This document shows, one piece after another, positions 37,111 through 45,422 of a stretch of DNA of 63,830 bases (positions are counted from its first letter, which is position 1; every line of letters begins with the position of its first letter). Both the position numbers and the translations under genes were made by a program. This DNA is from Vibrio genomosp. F10 str. ZF-129 (GTDB taxonomy: Bacteria; Pseudomonadota; Gammaproteobacteria; Enterobacterales; Vibrionaceae): the NCBI RefSeq assembly GCF_000287055.2, contig NZ_AJYQ02000128.1, positions 1-63,830 of the forward strand, in the 5' to 3' direction. The notes under the pieces were generated by a model, which was not told the origin of the DNA, did no database searches, and saw only the letters and a program-made list of their open reading frames with translations.

Positions 37111-37726
37111 CCATAGGTAGGCCTGTTGGTAGGGTTTGCTCAGTGACCATATTCACCCCCCCCAACGAATGGGCTCGTGTTCGCTCAGTGAATGGTGACT
37201 CGCGACGGCGTAAGATACGCTAACCGCAAATTCGCTAGCCGCAAATTCGCTAGTGAATCTCCCGCCCCCTTTCTTTGAGATCTATCCTTACCTCATATCC
37301 AATTCACACACCCGCTTGATGATCAGCACGAGCTCTTTTGTCATGCGTTATTTCTCACATCTCATGGCTGTGAGCACACGGTATATGACCGGTAGAGGCA
37401 TGCTCTATAAATCGCTGCCAGAAGGAAATATAGCCATTTTAATCGAGAATATGGATATAACTTATAACACAAGGGAATAGATAAATGGCCTATATAAATC
37501 GAATGAAACTAATCAATTATAAACGTTTAATTATCAATTAATATAGATAGTGCCAAATTAGAAAGGGTTGATGATGAAACATCGTGTTTACTTGTGGCTA
37601 TTGTTTTTTTGGTCAATATAGCTAAGTAATCGAATACTAATACAAATCAAGCATCAAATAAATACTATTTTGGAAGCGATGTCAAATTAGTGTAAATATA
37701 TCGTGTCAAATTAGGGTGGCAACTAT
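37111..37726. other. Spacer between RT and regulator
   Basis: 616 bp holding the RT 5' extension (to 37152), a run of eight C at 37156-37163, the 15-bp duplication at 37219-37248 and an AT-rich half with the regulator promoter. A 75-codon open frame at 37253-37480 has no RBS or protein-like composition. I found no template repeat here resembling the lipoprotein 3' end. Confidence 0.4.
37219..37248. repeat. 15-bp tandem repeat x2
   Basis: GCTAACCGCAAATTC and GCTAGCCGCAAATTC, followed by a partial third GCTAG. Confidence 0.85.
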
Positions 37727-38653
37727 ATGAAGAATATATCGAATTTATCGGAATTATTAATCCACTTTGAAGCGATCTACCGTTACGATGGCCTGCGAGC
37801 CGCTGCACTTAAGACGGGCATACCATTGTGTCGATTGTCTCGGTCACTGAATGATCTAGAGACCATTGTTAAAAAGAAACTATTTTATTCGGATAAAAAC
37901 GAATTTAAGCCCACACGAGAAGGCGGGCGCCTGTATCATGAGGTTGATACAAACTCGATGCTCATTAATTTATCTCATCAATTGAATGAATATATGAACC
38001 ATGAAAGCATCAAAGCCTGTGTATTACCTCAAATAAAAATGAATCTAAGTGGTGAAATTATCTCGAATTATTATGACTACAGAAAAGATTCAGGGAGAGT
38101 CTTGTCAGTCACAATAACGAGTGAGTATTTTAATGAGCGGGAAATGTACAGTCAACTTCGAGCGTGTGATCTAGACATTGTGTTGTCGTATTACAAATTT
38201 GACTCTATCGCTGTGGAAAACAAGCAACTGTATATTGATGAGTATTCATTTTATCAAATCAACAATGATAATAACAAAATAGAATACTTGGCCATGCTTG
38301 GTCTAGGCAATACGAGTAATGATAATTTCATTGTTGATTTTATTGATCAGTGCTGTGATAGCGAATGTACAGTGAAATCTCTACCTAGGTTAATTCTTCC
38401 CGATATTGATAGCTTACTAAAAGTGGCAAAAGAATTGCCGCTCATTGTCCTTCTAAACAAAGCGTCGATTAGAAAATTTGTTAATTCGGGTGTTGATTTA
38501 AAAAAGATAGACAAAATAGGTACGTTAGAGCTCCCTGTTTATATTTCATACCATAAGATGAACCCTAAAAAGAAAATGATCAATATGGTGTCTGAGACAT
38601 ACCTGAACCTCTTGAAAGAGGAAGATGTTGACTTAGAGTGCTTGCCTGTTTAA
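37727..38653 (+). CDS. LysR-like transcriptional regulator
   Basis: A 308-aa protein; AGGGTGG precedes ATG. The N-terminal helix-turn-helix region (RAAALKTGIPLCRLSRSLNDLETIVKKKLFY, about 22-52) and the following KPTREGGRLYHEV are laid out as in the regulator at 28807-29703, and the effector half is of LysR length. Sequence is AT-rich and diverged, so LysR assignment rests on layout more than on strict motif match. It stands upstream, same strand, of a GNAT gene and the second split-RHS module, which it may control. Effector unknown. Confidence 0.7.
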   Translation: MKNISNLSELLIHFEAIYRYDGLRAAALKTGIPLCRLSRSLNDLETIVKKKLFYSDKNEFKPTREGGRLYHEVDTNSMLINLSHQLNEYMNHESIKACVLPQIKMNLSGEIISNYYDYRKDSGRVLSVTITSEYFNEREMYSQLRACDLDIVLSYYKFDSIAVENKQLYIDEYSFYQINNDNNKIEYLAMLGLGNTSNDNFIVDFIDQCCDSECTVKSLPRLILPDIDSLLKVAKELPLIVLLNKASIRKFVNSGVDLKKIDKIGTLELPVYISYHKMNPKKKMINMVSETYLNLLKEEDVDLECLPV

Positions 38654-38662
38654 GGAAAACAA

Positions 38663-38694
38663 GCTGCGTATATTAACCGCTGCGTACATTAACC
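38663..38694. repeat. 16-bp tandem repeat x2
   Basis: GCTGCGTATATTAACC and GCTGCGTACATTAACC, ten bases after the regulator stop. Confidence 0.9.
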
Positions 38695-38732
38695 TAGGTG
38701 AGCATTGGTCGTATCTATAACCGGAAAGTATT

Positions 38733-39197
38733 ATGAATAAGAACCAGTTAAGACTCGTACTGAGAGAGCCAACAGTCAATCAGTATAATTTATTGAGGCA
38801 ATCTGTTGGCTGGGAATCGATAGAAAAATATCGAGCTAATTTGGCGTTGAAGAATTCTTTACTTTCAATTTGCGCTCTTTATGAAGATGAACTTATCGGT
38901 ATAGGCCGAGTCGTTGGCGATGGTGCTTTGTACTTTTATGTTCAAGATATTATCGTTAGCCCTAAATACCAAAATCAAGGTGTCGGACGAAAAATAATGG
39001 AAACTATTATGTCCAATATCAATAAAATGGAAAAAGAAGGGTCAGGTGCGTTTATCGGAATAATGAGTGATAAAGAGTTAGCCTCTTTATATGAAAAGTT
39101 CGATTTCAAATTTCAATCAGAAGATGTGCTGTATATGAGTGTTTGGCGAAAGGTAAATAGTTCACCTTGTAGAAGTAATACACTATCAAGGTATTGA
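38733..39197 (+). CDS. GNAT-family N-acetyltransferase
   Basis: A 154-aa cytoplasmic protein with the acetyl-CoA-binding motif A, FYVQDIIVSPKYQNQGVGRK (Q/RxxGxG/A loop QNQGVG), preceded by strand LSICALYEDELIGIGRVVGD and ending in FKFQSEDVLYMSVW. Length is normal for the family. It would transfer an acetyl group to an amine of a small molecule or protein; the substrate is not predictable. RBS GGAAAG before ATG. It follows the LysR-like gene by 79 bp, which may be its regulator. Confidence 0.85.
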   Translation: MNKNQLRLVLREPTVNQYNLLRQSVGWESIEKYRANLALKNSLLSICALYEDELIGIGRVVGDGALYFYVQDIIVSPKYQNQGVGRKIMETIMSNINKMEKEGSGAFIGIMSDKELASLYEKFDFKFQSEDVLYMSVWRKVNSSPCRSNTLSRY

Positions 39198-39212
39198 ATC
39201 AGTCGTTGTCAT

Positions 39213-39557
39213 AAAAATCATGCGGTCAATATACTTGATGAAGTGCGTGAAAACGCGAAAAAGAATCACATGGCCATAATCAGTGAAATCTGAGTCGCTG
39301 TCGCTATGGAGGTGCCATTGGCCCTTTCAAGAGAGCTTTCACAGGTGAATATCGATGGCGCGATAGTGCTCGGTATCATCGAAAAAGGCGAGACAAAACA
39401 TGGCCTGGTAATGGCAAGTGCGGTTATTGATAGCGTTATTCATCTTTAGTTTGTGTGCATGACGTTCAATTAGAGCACATGAAACCTGCCGGAGTCGGGA
39501 TACTCGGGCCAGAGATTTACCCCACAGTCAGATCCCAAGTAGGGTAGGGCCTTATGC
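39213..39557 (+). pseudogene. ribH: Decayed 6,7-dimethyl-8-ribityllumazine synthase
   Basis: Translation gives KNHAVNILDEVRENAKKN and HMAIISEI, a TGA at 39291, then VAMEVPLALSRELSQVNIDG and AIVLGIIEKGETKHGLVMAS to a TAG at 39447. After a frameshift KPAGVGILGPEIYPTVRSQ follows (39482 on), and VGPYA after another shift. The order EVPLAL, DGAIVLG.I.KGETKH and KP.GVGILGPE matches the lumazine synthase fold (riboflavin pathway), with at least one nonsense and two frameshift lesions and a missing middle. It is a dead gene, so a functional ribH must be elsewhere. The family call rests on motif recognition only. Confidence 0.55.
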
Positions 39558-39587
39558 GTAAGCAGCCAGCGAAGCTTTGCATACTAT

Positions 39588-39609
39588 GCTAACGCGCTAG
39601 GCAGCGTTA
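39588..39609. other. Inverted repeat CTAACGC / GCGTTAG
   Basis: Seven-base arms around an eight-base loop just after the decayed lumazine synthase. No T tract follows. The rest of 39610-40160 is AT-rich, with two tandem duplications annotated separately and no gene. Confidence 0.4.
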
Positions 39610-39657
39610 GTGAGTAGAGATAGCTAACGAGTTATATGTAATCCGCCAATTAATTTT

Positions 39658-39689
39658 GTTTTTCCTAACTTTCGTTTTTCCTAACTTTC
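39658..39689. repeat. 16-bp tandem repeat x2
   Basis: GTTTTTCCTAACTTTC twice, exact. Confidence 0.9.
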
Positions 39690-39988
39690 TATGTTTAAAA
39701 TAGGTGTTTGTATTTCTTGATTCGATTAAGCGATACTTACATCCCACCTATAGCCAGTAAAAATTTAGTATATAGCAAGGTCGTTATTCCTTCCCCTCAA
39801 TCATTGCCATTTATACAGCATCACCATAGCCTAATGAACCATCCGTAGATTCTTCCTATATTATTGTTAACAATAAGTTACACAGAACAAATTATCCTAA
39901 TTTAAACACTCTGTTTTTTTTCAGTCGTTTAGGTGCACATCACACCTATTATTCTAACTGGGTAGTAAACGTAGTGTTTGTTTTTTAT

Positions 39989-40032
39989 TGCTACACTATT
40001 GTTACATTGTTGTTACACTATTGTTACATTGT
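39989..40032. repeat. 22-bp tandem repeat x2
   Basis: Two 22-base copies differing at one position (TGCTACACTATT... and TGTTACACTATT...), about 130 bp before the secreted-protein start. Confidence 0.9.
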
Positions 40033-40160
40033 TGATTCTCTTTTTTTTCATCAGGATTGTATTTTATTGATTTAATATTTTTGTTTTATCAGTTTTATAA
40101 TTCATTAATAGGACAATAATGGCCATTTTATTTAAATATATGATATTTAAGGGGAATAAT

Positions 40161-41426
40161 ATGAAATCACAGTTAATTTTAGGTGTTGTAATACAATGTT
40201 TATTGGGATTTATATGTGTAAATGCTTCTGTTCTTTCAGCGGGGGATAATATACCTGATAACTATGAGCGTGATACGTCAACCGTAACTAATCCGTTAGA
40301 AAAAATAGCTATTTATAGTGTAAGTAATTCAAATAACGCTGTAATTTATGCCAATGGAAAAATGCAAGTAGGGGTTCGTGTCGCTTATAGGATTAAGGAG
40401 GAAAGTGGTTATGAAATAGATAGTATAAAACTTCGCGAGTCAATCACTGGAGCCAACTTATCTATGTGGAGCGTTGGGCCAAAGAATGATTATTCACACA
40501 ATTTAAATACTAGATCTATTCGAAGTTACCCTCATGATATTGACCCTAATAGTATTATTGAGGGAGGCTATCAGGATTATTATCTATCAGGAAAGGATAT
40601 TGAAGATATTCAGATTTGTGTAGGCATTAACCTTGTTAACCACGAGAGTAAAACATACAGATTTCAAACGACTTGTGAGGAAAGTGGGATTGGTGAATCG
40701 CTTAATATTGATGTACTAGAACCGGTGCAGTATAGCTATGATAATCTTACTCACACTATAACTCCGGCTTATGATTCTTTTTTGGAATGTAATGGTTTGA
40801 GTTCGGTATACCATATATATCATGAATTTAAATTGTCGGGTGGCAAAAAGATTTGGAATGCGGAAATAAAAGATGAAAGCGGTGGTAGTATGAGATTTCC
40901 GAAAAAGTCCGATAATATAAGTGCATCTGATTTTAATTGGTTCCCTCATGCTATGTTTAGAAAAAGAGGTGGGTCAAATTCGCATTATAGTTCTTTTACT
41001 TCACCGCACTTTGATACGGCTTTATACGCTTTATCAGCTCCAGAAAATGGAAAAGAGAGGGGTGTCATTATCCCTAGCCTAAAGATTCTATTACTTTGGG
41101 TATCGAGATCCGGGAAGATTAACATTCCAGGAGAATGCAGTTTAGATTCTCCTTCCCTAAACCCGAATAACTCGATTGTTTTCTCTGAAATAATTGGTAG
41201 CCCAATGCTAAATAGCCGAACTGATGTTAACTATGGCGGTAGGGTTTCACAGGGGTTTTATCATAGAAACGATATATATGTTGTGTTTGAAGATCAATAT
41301 GGAAACCCTGGTAAGTTCACGATATCAACGACAAAAACTGGAAGAAACTATTATTCAGAATTTGTACAATCTTGGTCTGGATCTAACGATAATAACCTTA
41401 AAGTATTTAATAGGTTTAGTAATTAG
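40161..41426 (+). CDS. Secreted protein paired with the second split RHS, family unknown
   Basis: A 421-aa precursor; ATG 40161 follows AAGGGGAATAAT, so the longer frame from 40119 is not the start. Signal peptide MKSQLILGVVIQCLLGFICV NA. It is a paralogue of the 7917-9086 product: same position before an RHS shell gene, the block (L)EKIAI...YANGKMQVGV, and DYYLSGKDIEDIQICVGINL with paired cysteines. The C-terminal half is longer and Ser/Asn-rich. No known domain recognised. Its recurrence suggests a conserved role in secretion, assembly or protection of the toxin-like pair. Confidence 0.75.
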   Translation: MKSQLILGVVIQCLLGFICVNASVLSAGDNIPDNYERDTSTVTNPLEKIAIYSVSNSNNAVIYANGKMQVGVRVAYRIKEESGYEIDSIKLRESITGANLSMWSVGPKNDYSHNLNTRSIRSYPHDIDPNSIIEGGYQDYYLSGKDIEDIQICVGINLVNHESKTYRFQTTCEESGIGESLNIDVLEPVQYSYDNLTHTITPAYDSFLECNGLSSVYHIYHEFKLSGGKKIWNAEIKDESGGSMRFPKKSDNISASDFNWFPHAMFRKRGGSNSHYSSFTSPHFDTALYALSAPENGKERGVIIPSLKILLLWVSRSGKINIPGECSLDSPSLNPNNSIVFSEIIGSPMLNSRTDVNYGGRVSQGFYHRNDIYVVFEDQYGNPGKFTISTTKTGRNYYSEFVQSWSGSNDNNLKVFNRFSN

Positions 41427-41470
41427 TGATAATACTTCGTGCCGGCTTAACTAAATGATATAATAGATAT

Positions 41471-41494
41471 TAGGATTATCTATAGGTAATCCTA
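41471..41494. terminator. Hairpin after the secreted-protein gene
   Basis: Perfect 8-bp arms TAGGATTA / TAATCCTA followed by ATTTATAAAT, 45 bp after the stop. It may attenuate rather than end transcription into the RHS gene. Confidence 0.4.
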
Positions 41495-41609
41495 ATTTAT
41501 AAATATTAAATTTCTTATGAGTTAAACTCACCTTTAATTATATTTATTGATGTTTAGAATAACGGTTTTTATTTTCTCTATTTTTCTATAAATATATGAG
41601 AGCTTACTT

Positions 41610-44600
41610 ATGTCTGGAAAAATATCAAGTAATGCAAGTAATTTCGAAGAAAGTATTTCCACTGGTGTGGATGTTAGAACGGGAATGTACTCAATTAATA
41701 TAAATATTGGTCACTTTGTTTCTCACCGAGGCTCTGGTGACCATGCTTCTCTGCAATTAAGTTACAGCGCCGCGAGTAACGAAGATGTAGGGTTTGGAAG
41801 AGGCTGGCGTGTCCCGGTTAGTTTTTTTGATGTTCGGAATAAAGTGTTGTCTCTGTCAACGGGGCAAAGCTTTGAAGTCGAGTACCAGTTTGATAGCCAT
41901 GAGTTTACGCTACCATACAGGCGTTTAAAAGATATCAGAGTTTTGTACCTCACTGATACCAAAGAGATTATGGTGGCACGTAAAGATGGCCACCTAGAAT
42001 ATCTTGATGGAAAAGAAGGAACACTTACAAGAAGTATTTCTCCCAGTGGGTTGACTATTTACTATGACTATTTCTATCTAAATGGTCATCACAGACTTTA
42101 CCGAGTCTATGATGACGATGGTAGAGAATTGCTTATCGACTATGGGAAAGGCTATGAAGTCATTATTAAACATAGATTAAACGGCAGTATTAAAAAAACC
42201 ATTACGCTCCATAAACAACAAAAGGGTAATCGAATCCGTATGAGTGCCATATTGTTTCAAGGGCACGATGATCCCATCGTATTCAATTATCGCTACGAGC
42301 AACACTCAGGGTACGATCTTATTGAACGAGTACAGCATGCAACGGGTCTGGTAGAAGAGATTATCTACAAAGATCAAGGTCATGGGTTACCTGATGGAGC
42401 GTCATTAGATTATATCCCGTTTGTTCAGTCTCATGTTATACGCAAAGGTACTCATCACCTTTCTGCTCAACAAGAGGTTGTCCAACAGACAGAATACCGT
42501 TATTCAAACCTTAACTACTTAGGTAACGGGAGCGGATTATTGTGGGAAAGTGGCGACCCTCTATTTTTAGCGAATTTTGACTATCGCTATTGGACCATTG
42601 AAATCGTCAATAGACAAAAAAAAATACAAAGACGTTATAACAAGTACCATTTGCAAGATCTGGCGAAATACTATGCTCACGGTAAATTATACAAGAAAGA
42701 GTCTTTTGAATACTTTGCAGATTTACACGTCGGCATCGAGGCTCAGCCACCGATTTATAGCCTGGCAAAATCTCAGACGACGACGCACTATTATGGAGGA
42801 ACATCACGTAGTTTTACCAAACATTATGACTACGACGATTTCGCTAACCCTACTTTTGAGCAAAATGCTGATGGTTCACAGGTTGTAAGAACCTACTATC
42901 CAGCACACGGTAAAAAAGGGGCTTGCCCAGTACATCCATTTGGGTTGGTTGCGTTTCTTAAAAGCGAAACGTTCATTCCAAGTAGCGGAGAAACGCCACG
43001 TACATCTCATATGACTTATAAAGCATTAAATCGTTTGGATGACGACAGAGAGACGTTCATTGTCCCTTTAGCCCAACGAGACGACTTCGGGGTATCGACG
43101 TTTGATTATTATAAAGATCCAGAATATCCGTTGATTTACGGAAGAGTGAGTACTCAGGTAGACACGTTTAATGGCTACGAGACAAAAACTCATTTTAACT
43201 ACGAGTTTTTAGACAGTGGGTTAGAAACAACGACTTCTATAATCAGTCATGATGGTTTTACTGTTAGTGAATCGGGCAAGGTTGACTATTTTTATGGTAA
43301 TCCTATTGAAATCATAGATTCAGAGGGCGTGATTAGCCGCTTTAGCTATGATGCTTTGGGTAGGAAAACCGGTGCTGTTGTCTCGCCAGGGACAGACTTT
43401 GAAGCGCACCAAACTTTTAGTTATAAAGTGGGCGATGGAATTAATAGTGCCAAGCAAGTGGACACGAAAGGGAATACGATAGAAAAAAGATTTGATAACG
43501 CAGGCAAGTTACTTGAGGTTATTCAGAGCGAACCCGGAGAAGAACCGAAAATGGTTCTATCGTGTGCGTATGATAATTTCGGCATGATGGTATCAAAGAC
43601 TGAAACGGATTGGCTTGATGGTACGGCACTGTCACTGACAACCTCTTATCAGTACGATGTTAATGGCGAAGTTTGCCAAATAACCCACCCTGATGGGCGA
43701 ATAGAACTGATCGAGCAGAACCCGGTAACCTTAACGACTCATTATCAGCACAAAGCGAGTCATGGGGGGCCATCTCTTATGAAAGACATCACAACGTTCG
43801 ATCTTTCTGGTCGAGAGCTGAAAAAACAGACTTATGACTCAGCAGGAACCCTGCTGGCAAGTACGCAAAACAGTTACGATGGTTACGGCAATCTATTAAG
43901 CGTTACCGACACAGAAGGCCGAGTCATTCAGCATCGCTATGACGAAATAGATAGGCTTATCAAAACAACTCGCACGATTGATGGACAAACGGTTTCTGAA
44001 CGTTACGTCTACCCAGATTTCACTGCGGCTGATTTGCCATGCCAAATCCTAGTTAATGACTTAACTATGGGTGAGGTTGAATATGATGGATTAATGCGCT
44101 TAAAGCAGCAAACTGGGCTAAACAGTGGCACGGTCAATTATTCCTATTCGGGTAGTGCACCAATGCCCGTTTCAATGAATACGGCTAAAGGTGATCAAGT
44201 GAACTTCAGTAATAACGAATTTCTGCAAGTGCCTACGACGATTTCTGTATCAGGGCAAAGTCAGTTAGGGAGCGCGTACACTTATGATACGCAAACCGCT
44301 CTTCCTATATCGAGTCAAAACTACACTGGGGAACGAACGGTCACGAGGGATTCTCAAAGTCGAGTATTGACTGAAACGGTTTATATAGATGGGGTGGAAC
44401 GCCAAGCGAGCTTTCGGTATTCCCTACAGGGAAAACTGCTAGAAAAAAGCGACTTTTTTGGTAATACGAGCATCTTTGATTTTGATAACTTAGGCCGTCT
44501 TCGGTCGTCTGAAGAGATTGTTTCAGGTATCAGCACGGTGACAAATTTTGATTATGATGAATTTAGTCGACCATACAAATACGTTACACAGAGAGGAGAA

Positions 44601-45419
44601 GACAAGGCTGAGATTGAACTTAAGTTCAATTCTTTTGGGGGAGAGATTCATCGCCAAGCGAGGTTGAATGACAGGCTGGTTTTTTCCATAGAGCAAGAAT
44701 TTAATAAGCGCATGTTGCTCGATTCGCGTACGTTTAATCAGGGCGATGATTCGACACGAGAAACGTTTTTCTATGATGATTTAGCACGTTTAGTCAGCTA
44801 CACCGTTAATGGGTCTAATGCACCGCAGGATGAGTACGGTAACACGATAATCGAACAGTCTTTTGTGCATGATGTTTATGGCAATATTACACAGGCGACG
44901 AGCGCGTTCGACGATGGCCGTGTTAATGTCGCCTCCTTTACTTTCCCCTCATCAAACCCACAACGCTTAGTTAAACTGACCAATACCCATCCAGACTATC
45001 CTGCTCGTGTGATGTTTTCATACGATGCCGCAGGGAATTTACTGAATGATGAGCAAGGGCGCCGCTTTAATTATAACGCACTGAGTCAGATGACTTCGGT
45101 GAAAGAAGGAGGAAATGTTGTCTCAGAGTATCAATATGATGCGGGTGGACGTGTGGTTTCCCAAAGCGTAGAAGATAATCTGATATACCTATTTTATCTT
45201 AGCGGTCAATTAGTGAACGAAAAAAGTGGGTCAGCGAACAGCCATTTTCAGAATATAGGGCCAGGCTTGTCATCTCGAAGCGTAACGTCCCCTCAAGAAG
45301 AGGTCCATCAGTTTAGTTTAGGTAATAGCCAAGACAGTACTCTTGAGACTTACACCAGTACTGATGGTGAATCGAGAGAGCAAATCTCACGGAAATACAC
45401 CCCTTACGGAGAGGGCTAA
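41610..45419 (+). CDS. RHS/YD-repeat shell protein lacking the RHS core (second copy)
   Basis: A 1269-aa paralogue of the protein at 9267-13058 over its whole length: GVDVRTGMYSININIGH, GFGRGWRVPVSFFDVRNK, shared YNKYHL, EYFADLH and HPFG(F/L)VA(C)FLK blocks, then YD repeats (ISRFSYDALGRKTGAV, IQHRYDEIDRLIKT, FSYDAAGNLLNDEQGRR). No signal peptide. It ends at SRKYTPYGEG, immediately before where LGFNGER would continue in a one-piece RHS. The next gene begins three bases later in the same frame, separated only by TAA (45417-45419) and a GTG. The YD shell would wrap the product of the next gene. Base composition is less extreme than in copy 1. Confidence 0.9.
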   Translation: MSGKISSNASNFEESISTGVDVRTGMYSININIGHFVSHRGSGDHASLQLSYSAASNEDVGFGRGWRVPVSFFDVRNKVLSLSTGQSFEVEYQFDSHEFTLPYRRLKDIRVLYLTDTKEIMVARKDGHLEYLDGKEGTLTRSISPSGLTIYYDYFYLNGHHRLYRVYDDDGRELLIDYGKGYEVIIKHRLNGSIKKTITLHKQQKGNRIRMSAILFQGHDDPIVFNYRYEQHSGYDLIERVQHATGLVEEIIYKDQGHGLPDGASLDYIPFVQSHVIRKGTHHLSAQQEVVQQTEYRYSNLNYLGNGSGLLWESGDPLFLANFDYRYWTIEIVNRQKKIQRRYNKYHLQDLAKYYAHGKLYKKESFEYFADLHVGIEAQPPIYSLAKSQTTTHYYGGTSRSFTKHYDYDDFANPTFEQNADGSQVVRTYYPAHGKKGACPVHPFGLVAFLKSETFIPSSGETPRTSHMTYKALNRLDDDRETFIVPLAQRDDFGVSTFDYYKDPEYPLIYGRVSTQVDTFNGYETKTHFNYEFLDSGLETTTSIISHDGFTVSESGKVDYFYGNPIEIIDSEGVISRFSYDALGRKTGAVVSPGTDFEAHQTFSYKVGDGINSAKQVDTKGNTIEKRFDNAGKLLEVIQSEPGEEPKMVLSCAYDNFGMMVSKTETDWLDGTALSLTTSYQYDVNGEVCQITHPDGRIELIEQNPVTLTTHYQHKASHGGPSLMKDITTFDLSGRELKKQTYDSAGTLLASTQNSYDGYGNLLSVTDTEGRVIQHRYDEIDRLIKTTRTIDGQTVSERYVYPDFTAADLPCQILVNDLTMGEVEYDGLMRLKQQTGLNSGTVNYSYSGSAPMPVSMNTAKGDQVNFSNNEFLQVPTTISVSGQSQLGSAYTYDTQTALPISSQNYTGERTVTRDSQSRVLTETVYIDGVERQASFRYSLQGKLLEKSDFFGNTSIFDFDNLGRLRSSEEIVSGISTVTNFDYDEFSRPYKYVTQRGEDKAEIELKFNSFGGEIHRQARLNDRLVFSIEQEFNKRMLLDSRTFNQGDDSTRETFFYDDLARLVSYTVNGSNAPQDEYGNTIIEQSFVHDVYGNITQATSAFDDGRVNVASFTFPSSNPQRLVKLTNTHPDYPARVMFSYDAAGNLLNDEQGRRFNYNALSQMTSVKEGGNVVSEYQYDAGGRVVSQSVEDNLIYLFYLSGQLVNEKSGSANSHFQNIGPGLSSRSVTSPQEEVHQFSLGNSQDSTLETYTSTDGESREQISRKYTPYGEG
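45408..45415 (+). promoter_or_regulatory. Ribosome binding site inside the end of the shell gene
   Basis: GGAGAGGG, seven bases before ATG 45423 and four before GTG 45420. It favours ATG 45423 as start of the Tat-signal core protein and shows that the second ORF is independently translated. Confidence 0.7.
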
Positions 45420-45422
45420 GTG

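Noticed and set aside
37253..37480. 75-codon frame between RT and regulator
   Set aside because: No RBS, no recognisable features, and it is in promoter-like AT-rich sequence.
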